A stretch of DNA of 64,000 nucleotides, taken from the NCBI GenBank assembly GCA_020831485.1, contig JAFIGG010000001.1, positions 144,414-208,413 of the forward strand, given 5' to 3'. The notes beneath the pieces are model-generated. The model was not told the origin of the DNA. It did not search any database and worked only from the letters and a program-made list of their open reading frames with translations. The translations under genes were made by a program, and so were the position numbers. Origin of the DNA: Opitutales bacterium (GTDB lineage: Bacteria; Verrucomicrobiota; Verrucomicrobiia; Opitutales; Oceanipulchritudinaceae). Position 1 is the stretch's first letter. Each line of letters begins with the position of its first letter. Shown piece after piece: positions 50,361 through 60,005 of the stretch.

Positions 50361-52346
50361 ATGAATACACAAGTCCTCATGCAAGCAGCAAACCAGGCCC
50401 GGGGCCTGGCAATCGACGCGGTCCACAAGGCCGGCATCGGCCACCTCGGCCTACCCCTGGGGTGTGCGGAAATCGGCGCCGCGCTCTTCGGCGACGCGCT
50501 CTCCCATAACCCCTCCGCCCCGCGCTGGATCAACCGCGACCGCTTTGTCCTGTCCGCAGGCCACGGCAGCATGTTTCTCTATGCTTGGCTACACCTGAGC
50601 GGCTATGAGCTTTCTCTCGAGGACATTCGCCAGTTTCGCCAGCTGCACTCGAAAACCCCGGGCCACCCGGAATTCCATGAAACAGAGGGTGTCGAATGCA
50701 CCACCGGCCCTCTAGGCCAAGGGGTTGGCAATGCGGTTGGCATGGCGGCTTCGCTCAAGATCGCTGAAGCCACTTACAATACGGCTGAACATGCGATTTT
50801 TGACTCCCGGGTGGTCTGCCTCGCCGGGGATGGCTGCCTCCAGGAAGGAGTTGCCATGGAGGCCTCATCCTTCGCTGGCCACAACAAGCTCGATAACCTG
50901 ATACTCATTTACGACAGCAACGATGTGACCCTCGACGCCCAGGCGGAAGAAACGCAGAGCGAGGACACTGCGGCCCGCTACGAGGCCATGGGCTTCGAAA
51001 CGGAAACCATCGACGGCCACGACATCGAAAAGTTCCTCTCAAGCTTCAAGCGCTTGCGGAGATCCGCAAACGGCAAGCCCAAGTTGTTGATTGTCAAAAC
51101 GGTAGTCGGCAAGGGCATCCAGGAAGTCGAAGGCACATGGAAAGCGCACGGTGAAGGCGGCGCCAAATTTGCAGAATCCGCGCGCAAGAGCCTTGGCCTG
51201 CCAGGGGAAACCTTTTACGTCAGCGAAGAGGTTCGGACCGCGTTCAAGGCACGCAAGGCAGCGCTTGAAGCCAGCTACGCGAAGTGGCAGAAGACATTTC
51301 AAGCCTGGCAGAGCTCCAATCCTCAGCTGGCCAAACAACTGAAGGAAGCTGAAGCTGACCAACGCCCGGACGCCACCACGATCCTGAGCTGGATTCCAGC
51401 ATTCGAAAAGGGCAAGAAGATGGCCACCCGAGCCGCTGCAGGTGATGTGCTTCAGCCTGTTGCCGCAAAGCTGCCACGTCTCAACACCGGCAGTGCTGAC
51501 CTCTTTGGTTCAACCAAAAATTACATCAAGGACGCTGGCGAGTTCACTCCGGACAACCTGACTGGGCGCAATATCCGCTATGGCATCCGCGAACACGCGA
51601 TGGGCGCCATTACCAATGGCTTTGCCTACGACGGACTCTGGATCGCCTCCGGCGCCACCTTCCTGACATTCTCGGATTACATGCGTCCGAGCATCCGTCT
51701 CGCCGCTCTTTCCAAGTTGCCGGTCTTCCATTTTTTCACACACGACTCCGTTGGCGTAGGCGAAGACGGGCCCACCCACCAGCCGGTTGAAACCACCAGC
51801 GCCCTGCGCCTGATTCCGGACCTCGACGTGATCCGTCCGGCCGATGGCGAGGAAACCGCAGCCTCTGTGGCCCAGGCGATCAGCCGGACAGACGGCCCAA
51901 CAGCCCTGATTCTGTCCCGCCAGAACCTTCCGGATCTGGATGTTGCCTCGGCGGATGAGCGCCGCAAGGGAACCCTCAAGGGCGGCTATGTTCTGCGCAA
52001 GGAACAGGGCTCGCTTGAAGGCGTCGTTATCGCCACAGGCAGCGAGGTACACGTCGCACTCGAGGCAGCTGAAAAGCTGGGCAAGGGATTCCGCGTCGTT
52101 TCCCTGCCCTCTTTCGAAATATTCGACCGTCAACCGCAGGACTACCGCGAATCCGTGCTCCCCTCAAGCTGCACCCGTCGGGTAGCAATCGAGGCCGGCG
52201 TAAGTGGCCTCTGGTTCCGCTATGTGGGCGGCGCAGGGAAAGTCATCGGCATTGACCGCTTTGGCCTCAGTGCTCCGGGAGACCTGGTTCTGAAACATCT
52301 GGGCATGCACGCCGACAAGGTCGTCGAAACCATGCAGGGTATCTGA
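50361..52346 (+). CDS. tkt: Transketolase
   Basis: Thiamine-diphosphate enzyme of 661 residues that moves two-carbon units in the pentose phosphate pathway. It has [19 protein letters not shown], the TPP motif [20 protein letters not shown] then [12 protein letters not shown], the pyrimidine-domain [14 protein letters not shown], and [17 protein letters not shown]. The length is normal. A strong hairpin follows the stop. rpiB of the same pathway lies 3 kb downstream. Confidence 0.95.
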   Translation: MNTQVLMQAANQARGLAIDAVHKAGIGHLGLPLGCAEIGAALFGDALSHNPSAPRWINRDRFVLSAGHGSMFLYAWLHLSGYELSLEDIRQFRQLHSKTPGHPEFHETEGVECTTGPLGQGVGNAVGMAASLKIAEATYNTAEHAIFDSRVVCLAGDGCLQEGVAMEASSFAGHNKLDNLILIYDSNDVTLDAQAEETQSEDTAARYEAMGFETETIDGHDIEKFLSSFKRLRRSANGKPKLLIVKTVVGKGIQEVEGTWKAHGEGGAKFAESARKSLGLPGETFYVSEEVRTAFKARKAALEASYAKWQKTFQAWQSSNPQLAKQLKEAEADQRPDATTILSWIPAFEKGKKMATRAAAGDVLQPVAAKLPRLNTGSADLFGSTKNYIKDAGEFTPDNLTGRNIRYGIREHAMGAITNGFAYDGLWIASGATFLTFSDYMRPSIRLAALSKLPVFHFFTHDSVGVGEDGPTHQPVETTSALRLIPDLDVIRPADGEETAASVAQAISRTDGPTALILSRQNLPDLDVASADERRKGTLKGGYVLRKEQGSLEGVVIATGSEVHVALEAAEKLGKGFRVVSLPSFEIFDRQPQDYRESVLPSSCTRRVAIEAGVSGLWFRYVGGAGKVIGIDRFGLSAPGDLVLKHLGMHADKVVETMQGI

Positions 52347-52370
52347 TCCCCCCCCATTTCTCCTGTGATA

Positions 52371-52415
52371 AATCGGCCACTGCTACGCATCTTGCGGCAG
52401 TGGCCGATTTTATTT
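52371..52415 (+). terminator. Terminator of tkt
   Basis: AATCGGCCACTGC / GCAGTGGCCGATT, a 13-base perfect stem with a 13-base loop followed by TTATTT. Confidence 0.93.
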
Positions 52416-52492
52416 GAAAGGCATGACAAAGCTGCCTTCACTTTCACGATTCTTCAGACCAGATTTTACAGCATTTGACGAACACACAACTC

Positions 52493-53440
52493 ATGGGGGA
52501 AAAACCGACGACCACTTGGAGGAAGCCAACGCGCTTTGCCAGCAAGCTGACCATTGGCTATCTGCTGGTCGCCCTTTTCTACATCCTGTTGTCTACTGTC
52601 GTCGCCTCAGGTTGGGCGGAAGACATTGATTCTTTGGCCCGAATCGAGCAGATCAAAGGCATGGCTTTCATAGCCATTACTGCGATTGCGCTGTTCTTTC
52701 TCACCCGATACCTGATGCAAAAGCTGGAAGACCAGATCGAAACATCGGTGGCCAAAGAGCGTGAGCTTGAAGCAGAAGAAAACCGGACTATCACCAAATC
52801 AATGATCGGTTCGATCGCACATGATTCAAACAATATGCTTTCGACGATTCTTTTTGGGTCGGAATTGCTAAGGGCTCAGGGCTCTCTCGCCGATAAGCAA
52901 TTGGAAACGCTTGGTCGAATCAAGAGTGCGGGTGAACAGATTCGCGAGCTCAACAACCGCCTGATTGAGGCCAGCCATTTCGACGACCAACTGCCAGTTG
53001 AGGTGTTCGACGTCCGCGAGGCCATGCAGGAGGTTTTGCATCTGGCCAGAGCCAGTGCACGTGTACACCAGGCAAACTGCAAGATCCAGCTGACCGGCAA
53101 CAGCGCACGCCTTCGCGCCAACCGTCACCTGCTGATCCAAGCAGTACAGAACCTCATTTTCAACGCAGCGGACGCAACCGGACGCAACGGAAGTATCGAA
53201 ATCCGCCTGCGCCCCCGGGAAGACTGGTTCGATATCGAAGTCCACGACAACGGCCCAGGCGTCCCCGAAAACATTCGCGACCGCATCTTTGACCCCTTCT
53301 ACAGTGAAAAAGCAGAGGGCAACGGCTTGGGCTTGGTCGCAGTCAAGGCCTGCGCCAAAGCCTTCAGTGGCGACATCTTTGTCGCGGACTCCGATCTGGG
53401 GGGTGCCTGCTTCAGGCTTACGCTGCCGAAATCCCGTTGA
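52493..53440 (+). CDS. Membrane sensor histidine kinase
   Basis: Protein of 315 residues. Two membrane helices (about 20-40 and 55-77) enclose only a short periplasmic loop, so the signal is probably sensed in the membrane or cytoplasm. The phospho-acceptor box is IGSIAHDSNNMLS (HDxNN type), and the ATPase boxes are QNLIFNAADA, DNGPGVPE and GNGLGLVAV. No receiver or regulator gene is next to it. The ATG at 52493 is used; a TTG at 52475 would add six residues. It precedes purD by 40 bases and may be co-transcribed with it. Confidence 0.88.
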   Translation: MGEKPTTTWRKPTRFASKLTIGYLLVALFYILLSTVVASGWAEDIDSLARIEQIKGMAFIAITAIALFFLTRYLMQKLEDQIETSVAKERELEAEENRTITKSMIGSIAHDSNNMLSTILFGSELLRAQGSLADKQLETLGRIKSAGEQIRELNNRLIEASHFDDQLPVEVFDVREAMQEVLHLARASARVHQANCKIQLTGNSARLRANRHLLIQAVQNLIFNAADATGRNGSIEIRLRPREDWFDIEVHDNGPGVPENIRDRIFDPFYSEKAEGNGLGLVAVKACAKAFSGDIFVADSDLGGACFRLTLPKSR

Positions 53441-53480
53441 CCTCCATGTCCGCAAAAGCAATCTCCCACCGTTTTTAATC

Positions 53481-54773
53481 ATGACACAAGCCTCGTCCCG
53501 CAAAGTCCTCGTTCTCGGCTCGGGTGGCCGTGAGCACGCCCTAGTCAACGCATGCCTTACCAGCCCGCTGGTAGACCGCGTCGCTGCCGCTCCAGGCAAC
53601 GGCGGCATGGAAATGGTGGTCGACTGTTTCGCACTCGATATCGAGAACCCTCAGGCCGTGCTGGAATTGGTCCAGACCGAAGGCTTCGACTGGGTCATCA
53701 TTGGCCCCGAGGCCCCTATGACCACTGGCCTGGCCGACGTGTTGCGGGATGCCGGGATCGCCGTCTACGGACCCGGTAAAAAAGGGGCGGAACTGGAAGC
53801 AAGCAAAGCGGTCTGCAAGCAATTCCTCGCCGACTACCAGATCCCGACTGCGGACTACGCCCATTTCCAGGCACTCGAACCAGCCCTGGCTTACCTCAAA
53901 GCCTGCAAATATCCAACCGTGGTCAAAGCCAGCGGGCTGGCCGCCGGTAAAGGAGTCATCATCTGCGAAGACGCACAACAGGCTGAAGCCGCCGTACGGG
54001 ACATGATGGAGCACGGCAAATTTGGTGAAAGCGGAAACGAGATTGTCATCGAAGAATTTCTCGAAGGCGAAGAACTGTCTCTGATGGTTCTGATCAGTGG
54101 CGATCAATTCGTCTGCCTGCCACCCAGCCAGGACCACAAGCGCATTGGCGAGGGTGATACCGGCCCCAACACTGGCGGTATGGGAGCATACGCCCCACTC
54201 GACCTTGTTGACGAATCGCTGATGCAGACGATCGAGGAAACTGTTATCAAACCAACCATTAAAGGGCTTGCAGCTGAATCTATCGACTTCCGTGGAACGC
54301 TGTTCATCGGCCTGATGCTGACCAAAGAAGGCCCCAAGGTGCTCGAATTCAACGTCCGCTTTGGCGATCCGGAGTGTCAGGTTTTGTTGCCCTTGTGTGA
54401 AACCGACCCCGTTGACCTGATGTTGGCCGTATCCGAAGGCCGACTGAAACCCGAAACCGTGCGGATCCGCCCGGGCGCGGCCATTATTGTCGTGATTGCT
54501 GCCCAGGGTTACCCGGGCAGCTACAATAAGGGCGAAAACATTGGCTTGCCTGTATCCCTGCCAGAAGGTGTGCATATTGTTCACGCAGGCACTAGACGCA
54601 GCCCAACAGGACAATTGCTCAGCAACGGCGGCCGGGTACTGGGAGTGGTCGCCCACGGAGACAATCTGCGGGCCGCAGCCACCAAAGCGTATGCCGTCTG
54701 CAACCAGATCGAATGGCCGGGAGCCACCTTCCGCCGAGACATTGGCTGGCGCCAACTCGCTCGCGAGGGTTGA
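53481..54773 (+). CDS. purD: Phosphoribosylamine-glycine ligase
   Basis: Second step of purine synthesis, an ATP-grasp ligase of 430 residues. Motifs: KVLVLGSGGREHAL, WVIIGPEAPM, TVVKASGLAAGKGVIIC, DHKRIGEGDTGPNTGGMGAY and EFNVRFGDPECQ. The ATG at 53481 is chosen because KVLVLGSGGREH is normally near the start; the longer frame overlaps the kinase gene. It opens a compact plus-strand run extending to hemA. Confidence 0.96.
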   Translation: MTQASSRKVLVLGSGGREHALVNACLTSPLVDRVAAAPGNGGMEMVVDCFALDIENPQAVLELVQTEGFDWVIIGPEAPMTTGLADVLRDAGIAVYGPGKKGAELEASKAVCKQFLADYQIPTADYAHFQALEPALAYLKACKYPTVVKASGLAAGKGVIICEDAQQAEAAVRDMMEHGKFGESGNEIVIEEFLEGEELSLMVLISGDQFVCLPPSQDHKRIGEGDTGPNTGGMGAYAPLDLVDESLMQTIEETVIKPTIKGLAAESIDFRGTLFIGLMLTKEGPKVLEFNVRFGDPECQVLLPLCETDPVDLMLAVSEGRLKPETVRIRPGAAIIVVIAAQGYPGSYNKGENIGLPVSLPEGVHIVHAGTRRSPTGQLLSNGGRVLGVVAHGDNLRAAATKAYAVCNQIEWPGATFRRDIGWRQLAREG

Positions 54774-54826
54774 CTTTCGGTCCCGAAAAATTGCAGACTG
54801 GCCGACTTGGACTTGTATTATACGGC

Positions 54827-55312
54827 ATGAGCGAAATCCGCCCGCAAATCACCGTTGTCTGCACCGGCAACACCTGTCGCAGCCCGATGGCTGAACGCTT
54901 GCTGCAACACGCCCTTGCCGCCGAGCCGGAACCGCTGCGCTCAATCCGGGTGGTTTCTGCCGGTGTCGCCGCATTCCCCGGAGATTCAGCTACTGAAAAT
55001 GCAGTCCGGGCACTCAAGAAGGTAGATATCGACTTGAAAGACCACCGCAGCCGTCGCTTCAGCTACCAACTGCTCGACGAATCCAGTCTGGTCCTGGCAA
55101 TGACCGACTCCCACCGTGCGTTCATCCGTCACGAGTTCCCGGAGGACGAGACACCTGTTTACCTGTTCCGAGAATTCATGCAGGACGGAAACCCGGAAGT
55201 TCCGGATCCGTGTGGCGGCCCTCTCGACTATTACATCGAAACACGGGACAATCTGGCCGAGGCCATTCCCTCGCTGCTCGCCGAGCTGCGCAAATACTTT
55301 TCCAAATCATGA
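54827..55312 (+). CDS. ywlE: Low-molecular-weight phosphatase, YwlE-like
   Basis: Phosphatase of 161 residues. The P-loop is VVCTGNTCRSPMAE, C-x5-R, and the general acid lies in DPCGGPLDYY. VSAGVAAFPG, LVLAMTDSHR and YIETRDNL fit B. subtilis YwlE. YwlE removes phosphate from arginine, and the Thr in CTGNTCRS is the residue linked to that preference. Gene order ywlE-rpiB-glyA is also that of Bacillus (with one gene fewer). No arginine kinase (McsB) is in the window, so tyrosine phosphatase activity remains possible. The stop overlaps the rpiB start. Confidence 0.9.
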   Translation: MSEIRPQITVVCTGNTCRSPMAERLLQHALAAEPEPLRSIRVVSAGVAAFPGDSATENAVRALKKVDIDLKDHRSRRFSYQLLDESSLVLAMTDSHRAFIRHEFPEDETPVYLFREFMQDGNPEVPDPCGGPLDYYIETRDNLAEAIPSLLAELRKYFSKS

Positions 55313-55758
55313 ACATAAGTCTTGGAGTCGACCATGGCGCCCTCGGATTACGCGAGGCGCTGCTTGAACACTTACAGGCCAATGGCCATACGGTCATCGA
55401 CCACGGCACCCACTCGGCGGACTCGGTCGACTACCCGGACTACGCCACCAAAGTCTGCGACGACGTCAATACCGGTAAAGCCGATTGCGGCGTGCTTTGC
55501 TGCACAACCGGCATCGGCATGTCAATGAGTGCCAACAAAGTTCCGGGCATCCGTGCCGCCCTGCTGCATTTTGAAAGTGAAGCGGCCCTCACCCGCCGCC
55601 ACAACAATGCCAACGTCGCCTGCTTTGGAGCCCACCACACAACGCCCTACGAGGCCTGTCGTATCATCGATACCTTTCTGGCCAATAAGTTTGAAGGTGG
55701 GCGCCACGAGCGCCGTGTCCACAAATTCTGCCAATTCGAAAACCAACAGAGCAGCTAA
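55309..55758 (+). CDS. rpiB: Ribose 5-phosphate isomerase B
   Basis: Isomerase of 149 residues interconverting ribose and ribulose 5-phosphate. Family motifs: MNISLGVDHGALGLREALLE, DSVDYPDYA, the catalytic-cysteine region VLCCTTGIGMSMSANKVPGI and TRRHNNANVACFGA. The ATG at 55309 overlaps the previous stop (ATGA), indicating coupling. It supplies pentose phosphates to the purine and transketolase routes nearby. Confidence 0.95.
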   Translation: MNISLGVDHGALGLREALLEHLQANGHTVIDHGTHSADSVDYPDYATKVCDDVNTGKADCGVLCCTTGIGMSMSANKVPGIRAALLHFESEAALTRRHNNANVACFGAHHTTPYEACRIIDTFLANKFEGGRHERRVHKFCQFENQQSS

Positions 55759-55764
55759 ATTTAA

Positions 55765-57039
55765 ATGAGCATCCAATCCAGCCCACTTACACTCACTAAA
55801 ACGCCACTCGCAGAGCTCGACCCCGAGCTCTTCGCGACCATCGCCTCCGAACGCCAGCGCCAGGAGAACCATATCGAGCTGATTGCCTCGGAGAACTTCA
55901 CCCTCCCGGCAGTCATCGAAGCCACCGGCAGCGTATTAACAAATAAATACGCAGAAGGTTATCCCGGCAAACGCTACTATGGCGGCTGCGAGTTTGTCGA
56001 CAAAACTGAGCAACTGGCCATCGACCGCGCCATGGAGCTTTTCGGAGCCGAATACGCCAATGTCCAGCCGCATGCTGGCAGCCAGGCCAATTTTGCGGTC
56101 TACAGCGCCATGTTAACGCCGGGCGACAAGATCCTGACAATGAACCTGGCCGACGGCGGTCACCTGACCCACGGCAACCCGGTCAATTTTTCCGGAAAGC
56201 TGTACGAAGTCGTCCACTACGGAGTTAACCCTGAAACCGGCCTCATCGACTACGACGCCCTCGAGGCGCAGGCGAAAAAGGAAAAACCGAAAATGATCAC
56301 GGTTGGCGCTTCCGCCTATCCGCGCACGATCGACTTTGAACGCATGGCGTCGATTGCGCACTCCGTGGGAGCAACCATTCTTGCCGACATCGCACACATT
56401 GCCGGCATGGTCTGCACCGGCGAACACCCAAGCCCAGTCCCCTATTGTGACTTTGTGACCACGACGACACACAAGACTCTGCGCGGTCCGCGTGGCGGCT
56501 TGATCATGGCCAAGGAAAAGTATGCCAAGGCCCTCAACAGCGCAGTCTTCCCGGGCGGCCAGGGCGGCCCATTGATGCATGTCATCGCAGCCAAAGCAGT
56601 TTGCTTCCGCGAAGCCATGAAGCCGGAGTTCAAACTCTATCAACAACAGGTCCGCCGCAATGCCCATGCCATGGCCCAGCGCTTCATTGACAAAGGTTAT
56701 AAGCTGACCAGTGGCGGCACCGACAACCACCTGATGTTGATCGACCTGAGAAAGAGCCATCCAGATATCACTGGCAAGCAAGCCCAGCTGACCCTCGACA
56801 AGGCTCACATAACCACCAATCGCAACACAGTTCCCGGCGAAACCCGCAGCCCCTTCCAGACCAGCGGCATTCGTCTGGGTGCGCCTGCCTGCACCAGCCG
56901 AGGAATGGGCGAAGCAGAATTCGAACAGATTGCCGATGCCATAGACAGTGTTCTGTCCGACCCGGAAAACAGTTCGGTTATTTCCAAGGCCCGCGAATTT
57001 GCAATCGATCTATGTCGTGCATACCCTCTCCCCTATTGA
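55765..57039 (+). CDS. glyA: Serine hydroxymethyltransferase
   Basis: PLP enzyme of 424 residues making glycine and one-carbon folate from serine. The PLP lysine lies in [13 protein letters not shown], with [49 protein letters not shown] and DIAHIAGMV. The length is normal. It starts six bases after rpiB and is followed by hemH after six bases. Glycine and one-carbon units feed purine synthesis, matching purD in the same run. Confidence 0.97.
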   Translation: MSIQSSPLTLTKTPLAELDPELFATIASERQRQENHIELIASENFTLPAVIEATGSVLTNKYAEGYPGKRYYGGCEFVDKTEQLAIDRAMELFGAEYANVQPHAGSQANFAVYSAMLTPGDKILTMNLADGGHLTHGNPVNFSGKLYEVVHYGVNPETGLIDYDALEAQAKKEKPKMITVGASAYPRTIDFERMASIAHSVGATILADIAHIAGMVCTGEHPSPVPYCDFVTTTTHKTLRGPRGGLIMAKEKYAKALNSAVFPGGQGGPLMHVIAAKAVCFREAMKPEFKLYQQQVRRNAHAMAQRFIDKGYKLTSGGTDNHLMLIDLRKSHPDITGKQAQLTLDKAHITTNRNTVPGETRSPFQTSGIRLGAPACTSRGMGEAEFEQIADAIDSVLSDPENSSVISKAREFAIDLCRAYPLPY

Positions 57040-57045
57040 TACAAT

Positions 57046-58086
57046 ATGGGAAAGAAAGCTGCATTACTTATCAATCTGGGTTCCCCGGATTCCACTTCGG
57101 TAAAGGACGTTAAGGAATACCTGCGTGAATTCCTCACGGATGAACGCGTGATTGACCAAGCCTTTGTGCGCAAGGTCATAGTACCGCTGATCATCCTCAA
57201 TACCCGCCCTAAAAAATCGGCAGAGGCTTACTCAAGCATCTGGACCGATGAGGGTTCGCCGTTGATCGTGACGACCGAACATCAGCGTGAACGGGTTGAG
57301 GAAAGTGCCTCCGTGCCGGTCTACATGGCCATGCGCTACGCAAATCCGTCGATCCCGGATGTCCTGCAAAAGATGGTGGCCGATGGCATCGATTCGGTTT
57401 TTGTCATACCGCTCTACCCGCAGTATGCGATGTCGAGCTATGAAACGGTTGTGGTCAAAGTGGTGGAGAGCATTCGCGAAGCTGGCTTGAATCTGGATGT
57501 CGACTTTCTCCAACCGTTTTACAACGACGATAGCTACCTGGACATACTTGCCGACAGCATGCGGCCAGCGGTCGAAAGAGGCATGGACAAGCTGCTTTTC
57601 AGCTTCCACGGTATTCCAGAGCGGCACCTCCGTGTCTCGGATCCGTCCCACGCACACTGTCTGGTCACTCCCAATTGCTGTGAGAAGGCAAACCCTGCCC
57701 ACAACACCTGCTACCGCCACCAGTGTTTTTATGTGGTCAAGGAAGTTGCAAAGCGGCTCAAGCTCGAGCAAGAGCAATATTTTGTATCCTTCCAGAGTCG
57801 ACTCGGGCGCGACCCCTGGCTCAGGCCCTACACAGACAAAACTCTCGAAGAGTGGGGTAAGGCTGGCATTCAATCGGTCAAGATTGCCTGTCCCGCTTTC
57901 ACTACCGATTGCCTCGAAACCCTCGAGGAAATCGATGAAGAAGGCCGGGAGATATTCATTGAAAATGGCGGCAAGGAGTTCGAGATGATCCCCTGCCTGA
58001 ACGAAGACCCGCGCTGGATCCAATGGCTGGTCCACCAGATCGAGAACTGGACCAAGGCATCTGAGACCGCGGGCGCAGTCCGCTGA
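57046..58086 (+). CDS. hemH: Ferrochelatase
   Basis: Inserts iron into porphyrin in haem synthesis; 346 residues. Motifs: LLINLGSPDS, RDFLTDERVI-type EFLTDERVID, GSPLIVTTEHQRE, YPQYAMSSYETVV, FSFHGIPERHL with the active-site His, YFVSFQSRLGRDPWLRPYT, and ACPAFTTDCLETLEEIDEEG. Cysteines in NCCEKANPAH are spaced unlike the [2Fe-2S] type seen in some families. It is followed eight bases later by the CcsA/HemX-like gene and then hemA. Confidence 0.94.
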   Translation: MGKKAALLINLGSPDSTSVKDVKEYLREFLTDERVIDQAFVRKVIVPLIILNTRPKKSAEAYSSIWTDEGSPLIVTTEHQRERVEESASVPVYMAMRYANPSIPDVLQKMVADGIDSVFVIPLYPQYAMSSYETVVVKVVESIREAGLNLDVDFLQPFYNDDSYLDILADSMRPAVERGMDKLLFSFHGIPERHLRVSDPSHAHCLVTPNCCEKANPAHNTCYRHQCFYVVKEVAKRLKLEQEQYFVSFQSRLGRDPWLRPYTDKTLEEWGKAGIQSVKIACPAFTTDCLETLEEIDEEGREIFIENGGKEFEMIPCLNEDPRWIQWLVHQIENWTKASETAGAVR

Positions 58087-58093
58087 AGCAACA

Positions 58094-58960
58094 ATGGACC
58101 GTCTTTGGATCAGCATTTCAATTGTCTGGTACTTGGGCGGTGTCGGTCTTGCGCTGATTGCACTGCTGCGACGGCAACCGCCGCCTCATTCGATTATTTT
58201 TGGTCTGCTGCTGGTCGGCTTTTTAGCCCAGTCAACCGGTCTCTACCTGCGCGGCATGGAGGTTCAGAGCTGCCCGATTGGCAATCCATTCGAGGTACTG
58301 CAGTTTATCAGCTGGTCCGTTATGCTGCTGTTCTTCCTGACGGGGCCGATGTTCCGCCTGTCCTTATTTGGCGCCGCCTCCGCCAACCTGGCAGTATGCA
58401 TCAGCCTGATCTCCTTGTTGTTCCCCCAGTGGGACGAAGGCCGCAGGGGATACTTCGGAAGCAACCCATGGATCGAAACCCATGCGGCCATCGCACTCTT
58501 CAGCTATGGAGTGTTCGGCCTGCTGGCAGCGATTTCGGTCCTTTACCTGCTACAGAATCACGGCCTGCGCACGAAGCGGTTTTCGAGCTTCCTTAAATTT
58601 TTCCCCTCCCTGTTTGCAACGGAAACTGTACTTCATCGATTGATACTAATTGCATTCCTCACCTATTCGAGTGCGGTATTGATCGGGGGCTACTACTATG
58701 TGAACAACCCTGACGCGATCCAGTTTGGTAAACTCAGCTTCACAATCATCCTCTGGACGGGCTATTTTCTGCTTTGGTTCCTGAATCAGGCGTCCAAACT
58801 TTACGCCCATCGCCTCGCCTGGACTTGCATTGCACTGTTTCTCTTTGCGCTCCTCACTTTGTGGCCCGTTGAAGTCAACCGTGACCCCAAACCCCAAACC
58901 CTGAGTTCACTTCACAGTGAGCCCGGCCATACGACTTCCACCATTCATGCCAGCAGCTGA
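58094..58960 (+). CDS. CcsA/HemX-family membrane protein
   Basis: Protein of 288 residues with eight predicted membrane helices. It resembles the CcsA/CcmF core and the HemX protein often encoded beside hemA (GNPFEVLQFISWS, WIETHAAIALFSYGVFGLLA). HemX affects glutamyl-tRNA reductase levels in Bacillus; CcsA takes part in haem attachment to cytochrome c. Given its place between hemH and hemA the HemX role fits, but the two cannot be separated from sequence alone. It overlaps hemA by 14 bases. Confidence 0.85.
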   Translation: MDRLWISISIVWYLGGVGLALIALLRRQPPPHSIIFGLLLVGFLAQSTGLYLRGMEVQSCPIGNPFEVLQFISWSVMLLFFLTGPMFRLSLFGAASANLAVCISLISLLFPQWDEGRRGYFGSNPWIETHAAIALFSYGVFGLLAAISVLYLLQNHGLRTKRFSSFLKFFPSLFATETVLHRLILIAFLTYSSAVLIGGYYYVNNPDAIQFGKLSFTIILWTGYFLLWFLNQASKLYAHRLAWTCIALFLFALLTLWPVEVNRDPKPQTLSSLHSEPGHTTSTIHASS

Positions 58961-59987
58961 CGGACCACAACTGGTCGTCATCGGGTGCAACCACCATCAC
59001 ACACCGCTGGCGATCCGTGAACAAATTGCGTTGTCACCCGAAGGGGTTGAAGCCCTTCGCAAGCGCCTGATTGAAGACGGGAGCTTCGAGGAGTCACTGA
59101 TTCTCAACACATGCAATCGGGTCGAGGTCTACGCCATCAGCCAATCTCCGCAAGCGGCCAGGCACATCTACAAGCACCTCTCGGAGGTCAACCAGTTCCC
59201 GGAAAGCAGTTTCCGCGAGCATGCCTATGAGTATTTCCAGGAACAGGCCATTGAACACCTGTTTCAAGTCGCCGCTGGCCTTAACTCTCAGATTGTCGGC
59301 GAAACTGAAATCCTTGGTCAGGTAAAAGCCGCCTATGCAGAAGCCATTGACACAGAAAGCATTGGCCCCCTGCTCCACCGGGTATTCCAGAAAGCATTCC
59401 AAGCCTCCAAATGGGTTCGTACGCACACCGGTATCGGCGTAGGCCAAGTGAGTCTGGGCAATGTCGCCGTCGAGTTGGCCACCCGTATTTTCGGACGGCT
59501 CACCGTCGCGCGCACGCTTGTGATCGGCTCTGGAGAAGTGGGACGGGACGTCGCCAAAGCCTTTCGCAGCCGGGGTGTGGCCTGCGTCTCCATCGCCAGC
59601 CGAACTGCTGATCGCGCCGAGGGGCTTGCCCGTGCAGTGGACGGACTAATCATTCCTTTTAAAAACTGGAAATCCCATCTGCCGTACGTCGATATTTGCA
59701 TTTTTGCGACTTCCGCACCCGGAGCGATTCTCAATCCCGAAGAAATGCGTGCAGCCATGAAGCAGCGTCCTTCGCGGCCTGTGTTCCTCATAGACCTGGC
59801 CGTCCCAAGGGATGTAGAGCCGACGGTCAACGACCTTTCATCGGTTTTCCTTTACAACTACGATGACCTCGCTGGCATCGCCAACGAAAACCTGCGCAAC
59901 CGCGCAACCGAAATGGCCAACTGTAAGAATGCCCTCCAATCCCGTTCCCACCACCTATGGGCACAGATGGCAGAGCGCTACAGCTAG
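58947..59987 (+). CDS. hemA: Glutamyl-tRNA reductase
   Basis: First step of tetrapyrrole synthesis by the C5 route; 346 residues. The catalytic Cys is C56 in LILNTCNRVEVYA; FQVAAGLNSQIVGETEILGQ and LVIGSGEVGRDVA (NADPH) follow. At 346 residues it is about 70 shorter than E. coli HemA (418): the C-terminal dimerisation helices stop after HHLWAQMAERYS. Chlamydial HemA is similarly short. The ATG at 58947 fits the family start. A palindrome covers its stop codon. It ends the purD-hemA run. Confidence 0.93.
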   Translation: MPAADGPQLVVIGCNHHHTPLAIREQIALSPEGVEALRKRLIEDGSFEESLILNTCNRVEVYAISQSPQAARHIYKHLSEVNQFPESSFREHAYEYFQEQAIEHLFQVAAGLNSQIVGETEILGQVKAAYAEAIDTESIGPLLHRVFQKAFQASKWVRTHTGIGVGQVSLGNVAVELATRIFGRLTVARTLVIGSGEVGRDVAKAFRSRGVACVSIASRTADRAEGLARAVDGLIIPFKNWKSHLPYVDICIFATSAPGAILNPEEMRAAMKQRPSRPVFLIDLAVPRDVEPTVNDLSSVFLYNYDDLAGIANENLRNRATEMANCKNALQSRSHHLWAQMAERYS

Positions 59988-60003
59988 TGGTGCGACCATT
60001 AGG
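59984..60003. repeat. 20-bp palindrome over the hemA stop codon
   Basis: CTAGTGGT-GCGACCATTAGG: arms CTAGTGGT / ACCATTAG pair except for one G-T wobble. It resembles the palindrome over the vapB stop at 29494-29513, again with TAG in the left arm. Confidence 0.6.
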
Positions 60004-60005
60004 TT

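Noticed and set aside
53541..54755. Minus-strand frame of 404 residues
   Set aside because: It is antisense to purD, a result of GC-rich codon use; no recognisable domain.
57232..58116. Minus-strand frame of 294 residues
   Set aside because: It is antisense to hemH and shows no family features.
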